From assembly GCA_947628905.1 (NCBI GenBank), contig CANRBQ010000007.1:1-34461 (forward strand): a DNA stretch of 34,461 bases, read 5' to 3'. The translations under genes and the position numbers were made by a program. The DNA is from an uncultured Bacilli bacterium (lineage in GTDB: Bacteria > Bacillota_I > Bacilli_A > RF39 > UBA660). Below the pieces are notes generated by a model that saw only the letters and a list, made by a program, of their open reading frames with translations, searched no databases and had not been told where the DNA came from. Shown one piece after another: positions 1-7,770 of this stretch (its first letter is position 1; each line of letters starts with the position of its first letter).

Positions 1-73
1 AATATGCTAAAGATATTCCTATTACTCCTATTAACACACTTACTATTATTATTACTCTTTTATTCTTTTCCAT
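1..73 (-). CDS. Secreted or membrane protein, N-terminal fragment (TasA/camelysin-like?)
   Basis: Only the first 24 codons lie in the window; the gene runs off the left edge. A strong ribosome site (AAAGGAGTG) sits 6-7 bases before the ATG at 73. The peptide starts M-E-K-N-K-R, continues with a hydrophobic stretch and reaches L-A-Y, the layout of a signal peptide. It resembles the N-termini of the two TasA-like proteins at 11487 and 12159, which also have a short basic start, one hydrophobic segment and an A-Y or S-Y after it. Membership of that family is inferred from 24 residues only; any secreted or membrane protein could begin this way. It is divergent from the Xre-type regulator at 198, with palindromic sites between them. 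Confidence 0.5.
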   Translation of the reverse strand, partial: MEKNKRVIIIVSVLIGVIGISLAY

Positions 74-83
74 AATACACTCC

Positions 84-104
84 TTTAGGGCTATAAGCCC
101 TAAA
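84..104. promoter_or_regulatory. Inverted repeat, operator-like site 1
   Basis: Perfect 9-bp arms (TTTAGGGCT and AGCCCTAAA) surround a 3-bp centre. The site lies just downstream of the predicted start of transcription of the leftward gene. A near copy is at 134-152, with 49 bp between centres. The position suggests repression of the leftward gene, plausibly by the adjacent Xre-type regulator (inference). A short hairpin in the leftward transcript is the alternative. Confidence 0.5.
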
Positions 105-107
105 ATA

Positions 108-136
108 AATATATCATAATATTATATAATTGTCTA
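108..136 (-). promoter_or_regulatory. Sigma-A-type promoter of the leftward secreted-protein gene
   Basis: TAGACA (131-136) and TATATT (108-113) are separated by 17 bp. Transcription would start near 101, inside operator-like site 1, and the -35 box overlaps site 2. Confidence 0.5.
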
Positions 137-152
137 GTGCTATAAGCCCATA
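134..152. promoter_or_regulatory. Operator-like site 2, imperfect copy of site 1
   Basis: This 19-bp stretch matches site 1 at 15 positions, including the 11-bp core GCTATAAGCCC. It overlaps the -35 box of the leftward promoter. Together the two sites bracket that promoter, as expected for a two-site repressor. Confidence 0.45.
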
Positions 153-197
153 AATAAAATTTTAATTTTATAAGAAAATTAAAGAGGAGTGATTAAT

Positions 198-431
198 ATG
201 GCATTAAAAAACCCCGATACCTACTATTATGATGTAGTAAGAAAAAATATCAAAAAATTTCGTAAAGAAAAAGGTTATACTTTACAAAGACTTTCCGAAG
301 AAGCTGAAATGTCTATGGACTATTTAGCAGAAATAGAAAGTGAAAAAAGAAAAAAGAGTTTTAGTCTAGCTATATTAGGTAGAATATCAGAAGTATTAGA
401 AATAGACATAACCCGATTTTTTGAAAAATAA
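198..431 (+). CDS. Xre/SinR-type helix-turn-helix regulator, 77 aa
   Basis: A small single-domain DNA-binding protein. Residues about 12-75 fit the Xre (HTH_3) fold: an R-K-N-I-K-K-F-R-K-E-K-G opening helix, then Y-T-L-Q-R-L-S-E-E-A as the first helix of the motif, recognition-helix region M-S-M-D-Y-L-A-E-I-E, and a last helix ending I-T-R-F-F-E-K. No sensor or partner domain follows. The ATG at 198 is chosen because AAAGAGGAG (181-189) ends 8 bases before it; a GTG at 189 in frame lies inside that ribosome site. It is divergent from a gene for a secreted protein, with paired repeats between. By analogy with SinR and TasA in Bacillus it may control that neighbour; the link is inference. Confidence 0.85.
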   Translation: MALKNPDTYYYDVVRKNIKKFRKEKGYTLQRLSEEAEMSMDYLAEIESEKRKKSFSLAILGRISEVLEIDITRFFEK

Positions 432-439
432 AGCATTTA

Positions 440-466
440 GGTTTCTTCCAATTAGAAACCTTTTTA
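440..466 (+). terminator. Intrinsic terminator after the Xre-type gene
   Basis: GGTTTCT pairs with AGAAACC across a 7-base loop and is followed by TTTTTA. Confidence 0.8.
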
Positions 467-476
467 TATACAAATA

Positions 477-512
477 AAAAGAATTGTAAATTTAATAAGT
501 AACAATCCTTTT
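477..512 (-). terminator. Intrinsic terminator after the Nudix gene
   Basis: Read on the minus strand, AAAGGATTG pairs with CAATTCTTT (one G-T pair) and is followed by a T-rich run. Confidence 0.6.
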
Positions 513-514
513 AA

Positions 515-979
515 TTATTTATTTATAATATGATAAAATTCTTTATTATCTATATTTTTAATAAATTCTTCAGGTTTTAAATCTAATTTCTTTAATTCTT
601 CTATATCTATCCAAACAAACTTAGCATTATCATTTTCTTCATTATTAATTATTTCTTCTTTTTTATAAGCTTCTTTATCTTTAAATTTTAATTCATGAAT
701 AATAAGTATTTCATGGCATAATCTACTAGTATACTTTGATATATAAAAATTTTCTATTAAACCCACACTTCTTATATATTCTGTATCATAATTTGTTTCT
801 TCTTTTATTTCTCTTTTTATAGCTTCAATAGATGTTTCATTTAAATGAACTCTTCCTCCCATTAAAGAAAGATAATTAACGTCTTTCTTCTTTTCTATTA
901 ATATTTTATTACCATTCCAAATAATAGCCGCGACTCTATAATTAAAAAAACATTCCTCAAAATTAAAACTAATATCCAT
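515..979 (-). CDS. Nudix hydrolase, 154 aa
   Basis: The Nudix box G-x5-E-x7-R-E-x2-E-E is present at residues 42-61 (G42, E48, R56, E57, E60, E61), so it should bind Mg2+ and hydrolyse a nucleoside-diphosphate-linked substrate. The substrate cannot be read from the sequence. The glycine that usually follows the E-E pair is N63. The flanking beta-strands (V-A-A-I-I-W and a C-terminal F-V-W-I-D-I-E-E-L) are typical of the family. The ATG at 979 is preferred because GGTGG lies 5 bases upstream; an in-frame ATG at 997 has no ribosome site. It stands alone, with its own terminator. Confidence 0.85.
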   Translation of the reverse strand: MDISFNFEECFFNYRVAAIIWNGNKILIEKKKDVNYLSLMGGRVHLNETSIEAIKREIKEETNYDTEYIRSVGLIENFYISKYTSRLCHEILIIHELKFKDKEAYKKEEIINNEENDNAKFVWIDIEELKKLDLKPEEFIKNIDNKEFYHIINK

Positions 980-1016
980 TAAAACCACCATAAACATTAT
1001 ACAATAAATATTATAT

Positions 1017-1042
1017 AAAAAATATCCCTTTTAAGAGATATT
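1017..1042 (-). terminator. Intrinsic terminator of pyk
   Basis: On the minus strand AATATCTC pairs with GGGATATT (one G-T pair) around a 6-base loop, followed by T6. The stem starts within the pyk stop codon. Confidence 0.75.
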
Positions 1043-2444
1043 AATCTATTTCTTCTATTTTTAAAAAGTTAGTAATTCTTCCTTCATCCGTAACCGGGAT
1101 ACCCCCAGTTATAATTATTTTTTCTTCTTTTTCTAATTTAAAGAATTTTTTAGTATTATTTTTAGCTATTTCAATCATTTTATCTATATCATGTAAAACT
1201 GGTACAATACTTGTATAAACTCCATAGTTAAGTGCTAAACTTCTTGCTACAGATTCTTTTGTACAAGTAGCCATAATTGGTGAATGAGGTCTAAAATTAC
1301 TAATAAAACGAGCCGTAAAACCACTTATTGATGCACAAGCTATGGCACTTACTTGAACATATTCAGTTAAATCAACAGCCCCTTTAGCAATACATTCTGT
1401 TCTTCCAATTTTACCTAAATAATTAAAATGATTAGTAGTTAATCCCTCTGTATCTTGAGCTATTTTAGCCATATAAGTAACAGCCTCCACTGGATAATTA
1501 CCTGTTGTAGTTTCTCCACTTAACATAATTGCATCTGTTCCATCAAGTACAGCATTAGCAACATCAGTAACTTCCGCTCTTGTTGGTCTTGAATTCTTTT
1601 TCATACTTTCTAACATTTCTGTTGCAACAATACAAAACTTTCCATGTTCTCTAGCTTTTTTAATAATTAATTTTTGATAAACAGGTAATAATGAAATAGC
1701 CACTTCTTCTCCAAGATCTCCTCTAGCCACCATTACTCCATCTACAACTTCTAATATTTGATCTAAATTATCAATCCCAGTTTGACTTTCAATTTTAGCA
1801 ATAATTTTCATATTACTATTTTCTTTATTTAATATTTCTTTAACTTCTAATACATCTTCTTTCGTTGAAACAAATGATAATGCTAAAAAGTCTCCATTAT
1901 TTTGACAAGCATATATAATATCTTCTTTATCAATTTCACTTATAAAAGGTATATCAAGTTTAACTCCTGGTACAAATAAACTTTTCTTACTACCTAAATT
2001 ACCTCCATTAATAACTTTACAAGTAACTCCATCATCTTCTTTAGAAATAACTTCAATTTTCATAAGACCATTTTCTAATTGAATAATATTTCCCACATTT
2101 AAACTATCTAAAGCTTCTGGATGATTAACTGAAAATTGATTATTATCCCCAATAACATTATTTTTTACCACTCTAATAATATTACCCGAAATAAGTTCAA
2201 TTCCCCCTTCTTTTACCTCTCCATTTCTAAATTCTGGTCCTTTAGTATCATATAAAAGACCTATATTCATTTTTTCTTCTTTATTTAATCTACCAACTAA
2301 ATCTCTAACTGTTGCTCTTTCTTCAAGTGTTGCATGTGAAAAATTAACTCTTGCTACATTCATACCCGCTAAAGCCATTTTTTTAAATGTTTCATATTCA
2401 TTACTCGCTGGTCCTATACTACAAATAATTTTTGTTTTCTTCAT
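1041..2444 (-). CDS. pyk: Pyruvate kinase, 467 aa
   Basis: Converts phosphoenolpyruvate and ADP to pyruvate and ATP at the end of glycolysis in the cytoplasm. The start M-K-K-T-K-I-I-C-S-I-G-P-A-S, the T-K-G-P-E motif at 67-71, the catalytic lysine segment I-I-A-K-I-E-S (K217, E219), and A-R-G-D-L-G at 240-245 are all present, followed by the T-E-M-L-E-S-M segment. The length matches the short form made of A, B and C domains; there is no extra PEP-utiliser-like C-terminal domain as seen in Bacillus. The ATG at 2444 has AGAGGGAAG upstream. It is monocistronic, with its own promoter and terminator. Enolase, the preceding glycolytic step, is elsewhere in this window (21194). Confidence 0.97.
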   Translation of the reverse strand: MKKTKIICSIGPASNEYETFKKMALAGMNVARVNFSHATLEERATVRDLVGRLNKEEKMNIGLLYDTKGPEFRNGEVKEGGIELISGNIIRVVKNNVIGDNNQFSVNHPEALDSLNVGNIIQLENGLMKIEVISKEDDGVTCKVINGGNLGSKKSLFVPGVKLDIPFISEIDKEDIIYACQNNGDFLALSFVSTKEDVLEVKEILNKENSNMKIIAKIESQTGIDNLDQILEVVDGVMVARGDLGEEVAISLLPVYQKLIIKKAREHGKFCIVATEMLESMKKNSRPTRAEVTDVANAVLDGTDAIMLSGETTTGNYPVEAVTYMAKIAQDTEGLTTNHFNYLGKIGRTECIAKGAVDLTEYVQVSAIACASISGFTARFISNFRPHSPIMATCTKESVARSLALNYGVYTSIVPVLHDIDKMIEIAKNNTKKFFKLEKEEKIIITGGIPVTDEGRITNFLKIEEID

Positions 2445-2479
2445 AAAAAAACTTCCCTCTTTCTAACGCGCAGAATATC

Positions 2480-2508
2480 ATTCTACTACAAATTATGCCA
2501 AAGGTAAA
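2480..2508 (-). promoter_or_regulatory. Sigma-A promoter of pyk
   Basis: TTTACC (2503-2508), 17-bp spacer, TAGAAT (2480-2485), reading toward pyk. Confidence 0.7.
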
Positions 2509-2530
2509 GAAAAAATATACTTTTTTAAAT

Positions 2531-2562
2531 AAAAAAAATTAACTTTCTATTATTTTAGTTAA
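2531..2562 (-). terminator. Intrinsic terminator of ftsY-ylxM
   Basis: On the minus strand TTAACT pairs with AGTTAA across a 12-base loop and is followed by eight Ts. The stem lies in the last codons of ylxM. The loop is long, so strength is uncertain. Confidence 0.5.
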
Positions 2563-2841
2563 TCTTTCTTTTATATCTTTAATATCTTTCTTCTCTAAAA
2601 GATTAGTAAGTTCTAATTTAGTTTTAAAAACTTTTAATTTATCTTCATAATCTTTTAATTTATTTTCTACTTGATTTAAAGTCTTACCTACACTACTTTT
2701 AGTTATTCCTCTATTTAAAGCAATTTCACTTAAAGACAAATCTTCCATATAATAATTAATAAAAGTTAATTTTTCTATATCTGTTAATAAATCTTTATAT
2801 ATATCAAATAAATTATTAAGATAATCTCTATTCTCCATCAT
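2539..2841 (-). CDS. ylxM: YlxM/p13-family helix-turn-helix protein, 100 aa
   Basis: An all-helical protein of the UPF0122 (YlxM) family with a sigma-70-region-4-like helix-turn-helix: L-T-D-I-E-K-L-T-F-I-N-Y-Y, then L-S-L-S-E-I-A, then I-T-K-S-S-V-G-K-T-L. In streptococci YlxM binds the signal recognition particle and stimulates its GTPases (established for the family); DNA binding has not been its main described role. The start overlaps the end of ftsY, which is the usual arrangement in Bacillota and supports co-translation. The first codons are M-M; the second ATG at 2838 is equally possible. In Bacillus ffh follows directly, whereas here ffh is about 30 kb away at 33108. Confidence 0.9.
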   Translation of the reverse strand: MMENRDYLNNLFDIYKDLLTDIEKLTFINYYMEDLSLSEIALNRGITKSSVGKTLNQVENKLKDYEDKLKVFKTKLELTNLLEKKDIKDIKERLTKIIES

Positions 2842-3823
2842 CTATCATATCCTTAAAAAGACCATATATATAAGTTTCTATATCAAATGTTTTTAAATCC
2901 TCCATTTTTTCCCCAAGACCAATAAATTTAACTGGAATATTTACTCCTTCTTTTATTGCTAGTACTATTCCCCCTTTCGCGGTCCCATCAAGTTTCGTTA
3001 AAACAATACCCGTAATATTAGTAATCTCTTTAAAACTTTCAGCCTGTAAAATACCATTTTGACCTGTTGAAGCATCAATAACAAGCAAAGTCTCATGAGG
3101 AGCCCCTTCAATATGAGTACCAATAACTTTATTAATTTTTTCTAATTCTTTCATTAAATTAACTTTATTTTGTAAACGTCCTGCCGTATCAATTAAAACT
3201 ATATCAACTTTTTCTTCTTTAGCTTTAACCAATCCATCATAAATAACTCCTGCTGGATCAGTATTAGATTTTCCATAAAATAAAGCACCTGTTTTATTTG
3301 CCCATTCTTCTAACTGAGGAACAGCTCCTGCTCTAAAAGTATCACCTGCAATCATCATTACTTTTTTACCTTCATTAATATATTTATAAGCAAGCTTAGC
3401 AATTGTAGTAGTTTTCCCTACTCCATTTACTCCCACCATTAATATAACCGTTGGTCCATTTGGATTCATATTTATTTTATCACTTAAATATTCTCCTGAA
3501 ACATATATAATAAATAATTCATCTACAATAACTTCTTGTAAATATTTAGTATCACTAATATTTTCTTTCTTTACTCTAGCTTTTAATCTATCAATAAATT
3601 TCATAACGGTATTAACCCCAATATCAGCCATAATTAAAATATTTTCTAATTCTTCAAAATATTCATCTGTAACTTTATTATATTTAAGTCCCAATACATT
3701 AAGTTCATTAACAAATTCTTTTCTAGTTTTCTCTAATCCTTTATCATAAGCTTTCACATCTTCTTTTACATTTGTAGTATCTTTTTTCTTAAAAGCATCT
3801 TTAAATTTATTAAATAATCCCAT
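2828..3823 (-). CDS. ftsY: Signal recognition particle receptor FtsY, 331 aa
   Basis: SRP receptor GTPase that docks ribosome-Ffh complexes at the membrane. An N-terminal basic amphipathic segment (G-L-F-N-K-F-K-D-A-F-K-K-K) fits the membrane-targeting helix, followed by the helical N domain and the GTPase G domain: G1 G-V-N-G-V-G-K-T-T at about 131-139, then D-T-A-G-R and T-K-L-D-G. The long acidic A domain of E. coli FtsY is absent, as is normal in Bacillota. The ATG at 3823 is chosen because AGAGG lies 7 bases upstream; an in-frame ATG at 3856 would add 11 residues without a ribosome site. It overlaps ylxM by 14 bases. Confidence 0.96.
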   Translation of the reverse strand: MGLFNKFKDAFKKKDTTNVKEDVKAYDKGLEKTRKEFVNELNVLGLKYNKVTDEYFEELENILIMADIGVNTVMKFIDRLKARVKKENISDTKYLQEVIVDELFIIYVSGEYLSDKINMNPNGPTVILMVGVNGVGKTTTIAKLAYKYINEGKKVMMIAGDTFRAGAVPQLEEWANKTGALFYGKSNTDPAGVIYDGLVKAKEEKVDIVLIDTAGRLQNKVNLMKELEKINKVIGTHIEGAPHETLLVIDASTGQNGILQAESFKEITNITGIVLTKLDGTAKGGIVLAIKEGVNIPVKFIGLGEKMEDLKTFDIETYIYGLFKDMIDDGE

Positions 3824-3880
3824 CTTAATACCTCTCTTCTTCATATATGATAACATAAAATAAAGAAAAAAGGCAAGAAC

Positions 3881-4777
3881 TTATGACTTTAAACTTTCAT
3901 ACATAGAACTTTTTAATCTTTTTAAACTCCCATATTCTTTTTTAGTTATTTCCAACCCATACTTTAATCTTCTATCTAAAGACATATCATAAATAGATGG
4001 TAACTCTATTTTTTCTCCTAATTTATTTAAATAAAAATAAGTTGGATTTAAATTCTTATTATAACCCTCTAATAAATTCTTTAATAAAATATATTGATAC
4101 ATATTATCTAATTTATTAATTTCAATTTTTTCTTTTAATTTTTTAATTAAAGTTAATGTTAAATCATTCGCAAAATATTCTGCAAGCCTTTCTTCTGGAG
4201 CACAAGAATAATAACTATAATATATATTAACTCTTCTAATATATTGATTATATTTATTAGTTAATGAAGAAGATAATTCTCTTATTTTATCAGGCAAAAA
4301 AAGATTAAAATATTCTAATTTAGTAGTAAATTTAAAACTAGCCTTCAAAATTTTACTATCAAAATTATTGCCTTCTTTTATTTCTAATAACTGATAACTA
4401 TGAGCAATTTCATGAAAAACAATTTTATTAAAATAAGTATATATTAAATAAATAATATCATTAGCATTTAAATTAAAAAGTTTAGCCATATTAAGTATCT
4501 CATTTAAAAAACAATTAAGATGAATAGTTATCTTTTTTAAAATAAAACTATAACCTGCACTATCATTAGGATTATAAACATCATCTGTAACAATTATTGC
4601 TTTTTTTAAATACTTTTCTAAATGATATTCTTTTTTAAATAAAGATACTAATTTATCTATATAAATTTGATTAACTAATTTATTATTTTTAACATATTCT
4701 AATACTAATTCATTAATAGCTAAAATAAATTTCTCATCTAAATTTTTTAAAACTTCTTCCATACTTTTAAGCATCAT
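3881..4777 (-). CDS. Uncharacterised protein with HEXXH zinc-protease motif, 298 aa
   Basis: I do not recognise a named family. The protein is helical and cytoplasmic-looking, with no signal peptide or membrane segment. At about residue 122 it has V-F-H-E-I-A-H-S-Y, an exact HEXXH zinc-binding signature. A second acidic cluster, A-P-E-E-R-L-A-E-Y-F-A-N-D, about 70-80 residues later could supply the third zinc ligand as in gluzincins. A metallopeptidase role is inference from the motif. The start at 4777 (ATG-ATG after AAGAAGGG) is fixed by the promoter: an in-frame ATG at 4816 lies upstream of the expected transcript start and the one at 4804 overlaps the -10 box. It is followed by ftsY after 57 bases and may share its transcript. 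Confidence 0.7.
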   Translation of the reverse strand: MMLKSMEEVLKNLDEKFILAINELVLEYVKNNKLVNQIYIDKLVSLFKKEYHLEKYLKKAIIVTDDVYNPNDSAGYSFILKKITIHLNCFLNEILNMAKLFNLNANDIIYLIYTYFNKIVFHEIAHSYQLLEIKEGNNFDSKILKASFKFTTKLEYFNLFLPDKIRELSSSLTNKYNQYIRRVNIYYSYYSCAPEERLAEYFANDLTLTLIKKLKEKIEINKLDNMYQYILLKNLLEGYNKNLNPTYFYLNKLGEKIELPSIYDMSLDRRLKYGLEITKKEYGSLKRLKSSMYESLKS

Positions 4778-4804
4778 TTTACCCTTCTTCAAAACTTGCT
4801 TCAT

Positions 4805-4833
4805 ATTATAATACAATTTATATAAGTTGTCAA
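4805..4833 (-). promoter_or_regulatory. Perfect-consensus sigma-A promoter
   Basis: TTGACA (4828-4833), 17-bp spacer, TATAAT (4805-4810), driving the HEXXH gene and perhaps ftsY-ylxM. It rules out the longer reading frame beginning at 4816. Confidence 0.85.
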
Positions 4834-4860
4834 AAAATAAGAATATTTGTTTTATATTAT

Positions 4861-4889
4861 TTGCATTAATAATATTTTTAATGTATAAT
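4861..4889 (+). promoter_or_regulatory. Sigma-A promoter of ftsK
   Basis: TTGCAT (4861-4866), 17-bp spacer, TATAAT (4884-4889), arranged back to back with the leftward promoter at 4805-4833. Confidence 0.75.
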
Positions 4890-4906
4890 TATAATGGTGA
4901 GTATAA

Positions 4907-7156
4907 ATGGCAAAGAAGAAAACAAAAGCTCAAGAAAAAGAAAGCTTTGAATACAGTGTTGAACTTACAGGTTTAATATTAATATTAATAGGTATAATTG
5001 GATTTGGATTTGGTCTTGTTGGATCTTTTTTAAAGAAATTTGCAATGTTTTTAGTAGGCGGATGGGCCTGGATTTTTTTACTTATATTTATATTATGTTT
5101 AGGAAGTTATATGCTTTTTAAAAGAAAACTACCTAAATTTTTAAGTCAAAGATTAATTGGTCTTTATGTGCTAATAATCGTAGTTTTAGTCGCCAGTCAT
5201 TTTGGTTTTATTGAACAATGCAAAAACGCTTCTGACATCTTTCAAACCACTATTGATCAATATATGGAAAGAATCGCCACTATTGGAAATAATACTGCTC
5301 TTTTTACAAGTGGAGATACTTCAATAGAAATAGGTGGAGGTATTATTGGGGCTATTTTTTCTGTTCTATTAAGTAGTTTATTTGGCTTAGGTGGTACTAA
5401 AATTGTTTCTATTATTTTAGTAATTTTTGCTTTAATATTATTATTTAATGTAACCATCGCCGACTTATTTAAAAACTTTAAAAACTTCTTAACTTCACTA
5501 AGTAATAATGAAAAAGATGAAAATAAAGAAGAACAACCAAAAGAAATAGATGATCAACATAAATTATATGATTATGAGCAAGAAAATTCTTATGAACCTC
5601 CTAAAGATGATAAAATAATCATAACTAGTATGGAAGAATTAAAAAATATGAAAGAGCAACCAATGAAAGAAAACTTAGAACAACCTAAAAAAACTTATGA
5701 AGTTAATTCTAGTTATGTTCTTCCCCCATTATCCTTACTTGATGATGTAAAAGAAACTAAAAAAGTTAATTCAAATAATTTTATTCGTAATAATAAAGAA
5801 AACTTGGAAAGAGTATTAAAAGATTTCCAAATCAATGGTCAAGTAGTTGAAATACATATTGGACCTGCTGTAACTCAATATGAAGTTAAAGTTCCAAGTG
5901 GAACTAAAGTAAGTCGTATAAGTGGAATAAATAAAGAAATTGCTTTAGCTCTTGCCGCGAAAGATGTTCGTATTCAAGCTCCTATCCCCGGAAAAAGTAC
6001 AATTGGTATTGAAATACCTAATCCAACTATTAGTATGGTTAAATTTAAAGAAGTTTTAGCTTATCCTGGAAAAGAAGCTCAAAATGGTAAAATATTAGTA
6101 GCTTTAGGAAAAGATATCATGGGTGAACCTAAACTTGCTGACCTATCTAAAATGCCCCATTTATTAATCGCTGGTTCTACTGGTTCAGGTAAATCAGTTT
6201 GTACTAATACTATTATTTGTTCTATTCTAATGCGTTATAAACCAGATGAAGTAAAACTTATGCTTGTCGATCCTAAAAAAGTTGAATTATCAAATTACAA
6301 TGGTATACCTCATCTTTTATGTCCAGTTGTATCAGATCCTAAAAAAGCAAGTATTGCTTTACAAAAACTTGTAGCCGAGATGGAAAAAAGATATGATATG
6401 TTTAGTGAAAAAAATGTTAAAAACATTGGAGGTTATAATGAATTAATTGATAAAGAAAATAAAAATAAAGATGAAAAATTACCACACATGCATTATATTG
6501 TTGCTATTATCGACGAACTTGCCGATTTAATGCTTGTAGCTTCTAAAGAAGTTGAAGACTCTATTATGCGTATAACTCAAATGGCTCGTGCTGCTGGAAT
6601 TCATCTAATTGTCGCAACTCAAAGACCATCAACAGATGTCATCACTGGTGTTGTTAAAGCCAATATTCCATCTCGTATAGCCTTTGCCGTTGCTAGTAAT
6701 ATTGATTCCCGAACTATATTAGACTCCAGTGGGGCTGAAAAGCTTTTAGGTAAAGGTGATATGTTATATTTACCAATGGGTGAAAATGTTCCTACTCGTA
6801 TCCAAGGTTGTTTCATTAATGATGATGAAATAATGCGTATTATAGATCATGTATGTAAACAACAAGGAGCTAATTATGATAGTGAAATGGAAAATCTTAA
6901 TGTAGCAAGTGGAAGTGGAATTCATGGTACTCCAGGTGAAAAAGAAGAATATGATGATCCTATGTATAATGAAATCGTCGAATTTGCAATTCAAACCGGA
7001 AAAGTAAGTACTTCTCTCCTTCAACGTCGCTTTAGATTAGGCTATAATCGTGCAGCCAGAGTAGTAGATTTACTTGAAGAAAGAGGTATAGTAGGCCCTG
7101 CTAATGGTTCTAAACCTCGTGAAGTACTAGTTAAATTAGAAGATAAACCAGAATAA
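4907..7156 (+). CDS. ftsK: DNA translocase FtsK/SpoIIIE, 749 aa
   Basis: ATP-driven DNA pump acting at the division septum to clear and resolve chromosomes. The N-terminal 195 residues contain several hydrophobic helices (about 20-190) that anchor it. A charged linker follows to about residue 300, then the motor: the alpha domain, Walker A G-S-T-G-S-G-K-S at 423-430, Walker B I-I-D-E-L-A-D, and the Q-R-P-S-T-D segment. The C-terminal gamma winged helix ([13 protein letters not shown]) recognises KOPS/SRS-like DNA. GGTGAG precedes the ATG by about 6 bases. Size and order match the full-length family. FtsK and SpoIIIE roles cannot be separated by sequence alone. Confidence 0.96.
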   Translation: MAKKKTKAQEKESFEYSVELTGLILILIGIIGFGFGLVGSFLKKFAMFLVGGWAWIFLLIFILCLGSYMLFKRKLPKFLSQRLIGLYVLIIVVLVASHFGFIEQCKNASDIFQTTIDQYMERIATIGNNTALFTSGDTSIEIGGGIIGAIFSVLLSSLFGLGGTKIVSIILVIFALILLFNVTIADLFKNFKNFLTSLSNNEKDENKEEQPKEIDDQHKLYDYEQENSYEPPKDDKIIITSMEELKNMKEQPMKENLEQPKKTYEVNSSYVLPPLSLLDDVKETKKVNSNNFIRNNKENLERVLKDFQINGQVVEIHIGPAVTQYEVKVPSGTKVSRISGINKEIALALAAKDVRIQAPIPGKSTIGIEIPNPTISMVKFKEVLAYPGKEAQNGKILVALGKDIMGEPKLADLSKMPHLLIAGSTGSGKSVCTNTIICSILMRYKPDEVKLMLVDPKKVELSNYNGIPHLLCPVVSDPKKASIALQKLVAEMEKRYDMFSEKNVKNIGGYNELIDKENKNKDEKLPHMHYIVAIIDELADLMLVASKEVEDSIMRITQMARAAGIHLIVATQRPSTDVITGVVKANIPSRIAFAVASNIDSRTILDSSGAEKLLGKGDMLYLPMGENVPTRIQGCFINDDEIMRIIDHVCKQQGANYDSEMENLNVASGSGIHGTPGEKEEYDDPMYNEIVEFAIQTGKVSTSLLQRRFRLGYNRAARVVDLLEERGIVGPANGSKPREVLVKLEDKPE

Positions 7157-7166
7157 AAAAATAAAA

Positions 7167-7195
7167 TTGCAAATAAATTTAATATATGATAAAAT
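7167..7195 (+). promoter_or_regulatory. Sigma-A promoter with extended -10
   Basis: TTGCAA (7167-7172), 17-bp spacer, TAAAAT (7190-7195) preceded by TG. It gives the thioredoxin-fold gene its own transcript besides read-through from ftsK. Confidence 0.6.
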
Positions 7196-7217
7196 ATAGC
7201 TGAAAGGATATGATTAT

Positions 7218-7739
7218 ATGGCTAGTTCTAAATACAAAAATAAAAACCAAACTAAAAGAGGAGTTATTATTCTATGTGTAATTCTAGCTATCATATTTTG
7301 CATCTTATATTTCTATAAATGGTATCAAATAAAAGAACAAGAAAAATACCTTAATAGCTATTTAATTAGTTCTAACACTATTAGTCAAGAAATGACCGAT
7401 ATAGACGAAATAAGTTCAGTTCTATCTGAAACAGGCAATTATTATTTTGTTTATATAAGCTATACTAAAGATAAAAATATATACCAATTTGAAAAAGATT
7501 TAAAACCTCTCATAGACAAATATGATTTACATAATAACTTCTATTATATTAATGTTACTGACATTAAAGAAAAAAATAAAGACTATTTAAAAGATATTGC
7601 TACTGAACTTAATATTGATAAAATTGCTAAAGCCCCAGTAATTCTTTACTTTAATGATGGTAAATTAGTAGAAGATAATATTTATACTATTAAAGATTTT
7701 AAAAACTTATTAACAGAAGAAAATATTAATGAAATGTAA
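7218..7739 (+). CDS. Membrane-anchored thioredoxin-fold protein without CXXC, 173 aa
   Basis: A basic N-terminus is followed by one hydrophobic helix (about 16-33) and an exported or membrane-surface domain. The domain reads like a thioredoxin fold: strand Y-Y-F-V-Y-I-S-Y, a helix containing F-E-K-D-L-K-P-L-I, strand F-Y-Y-I-N-V-T-D, and K-A-P-V-I-L-Y-F-N-D-G-K, where A-P is at the place of the conserved cis-proline. The redox CXXC pair is missing (S-Y-T-K at that point), so it should not be a disulfide oxidoreductase. It resembles the DUF6568-type lipoprotein-like family, an assignment from memory. AAAGGATATG precedes the ATG. It converges on nth across a shared terminator. Confidence 0.55.
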   Translation: MASSKYKNKNQTKRGVIILCVILAIIFCILYFYKWYQIKEQEKYLNSYLISSNTISQEMTDIDEISSVLSETGNYYFVYISYTKDKNIYQFEKDLKPLIDKYDLHNNFYYINVTDIKEKNKDYLKDIATELNIDKIAKAPVILYFNDGKLVEDNIYTIKDFKNLLTEENINEM

Positions 7740-7770
7740 AAATTACTCATAACGAGTAATTTCCTTTTTT
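7738..7770. terminator. Bidirectional intrinsic terminator between convergent genes
   Basis: AATTACTC (7741-7748) pairs perfectly with GAGTAATT (7754-7761). A T-run follows on the plus strand and a shorter TTTT on the minus strand. The stem includes the nth stop codon. Confidence 0.8.

Noticed and set aside
3824-3856. Upstream extension of ftsY to an ATG at 3856.
   Set aside because: It has no ribosome site, and the conserved N-terminus and AGGAG-type site point to 3823.
5257-7024. Minus-strand frames of 65-84 codons inside ftsK.
   Set aside because: They are shadows of a clear full-length ftsK on the other strand, with no ribosome sites or family features.
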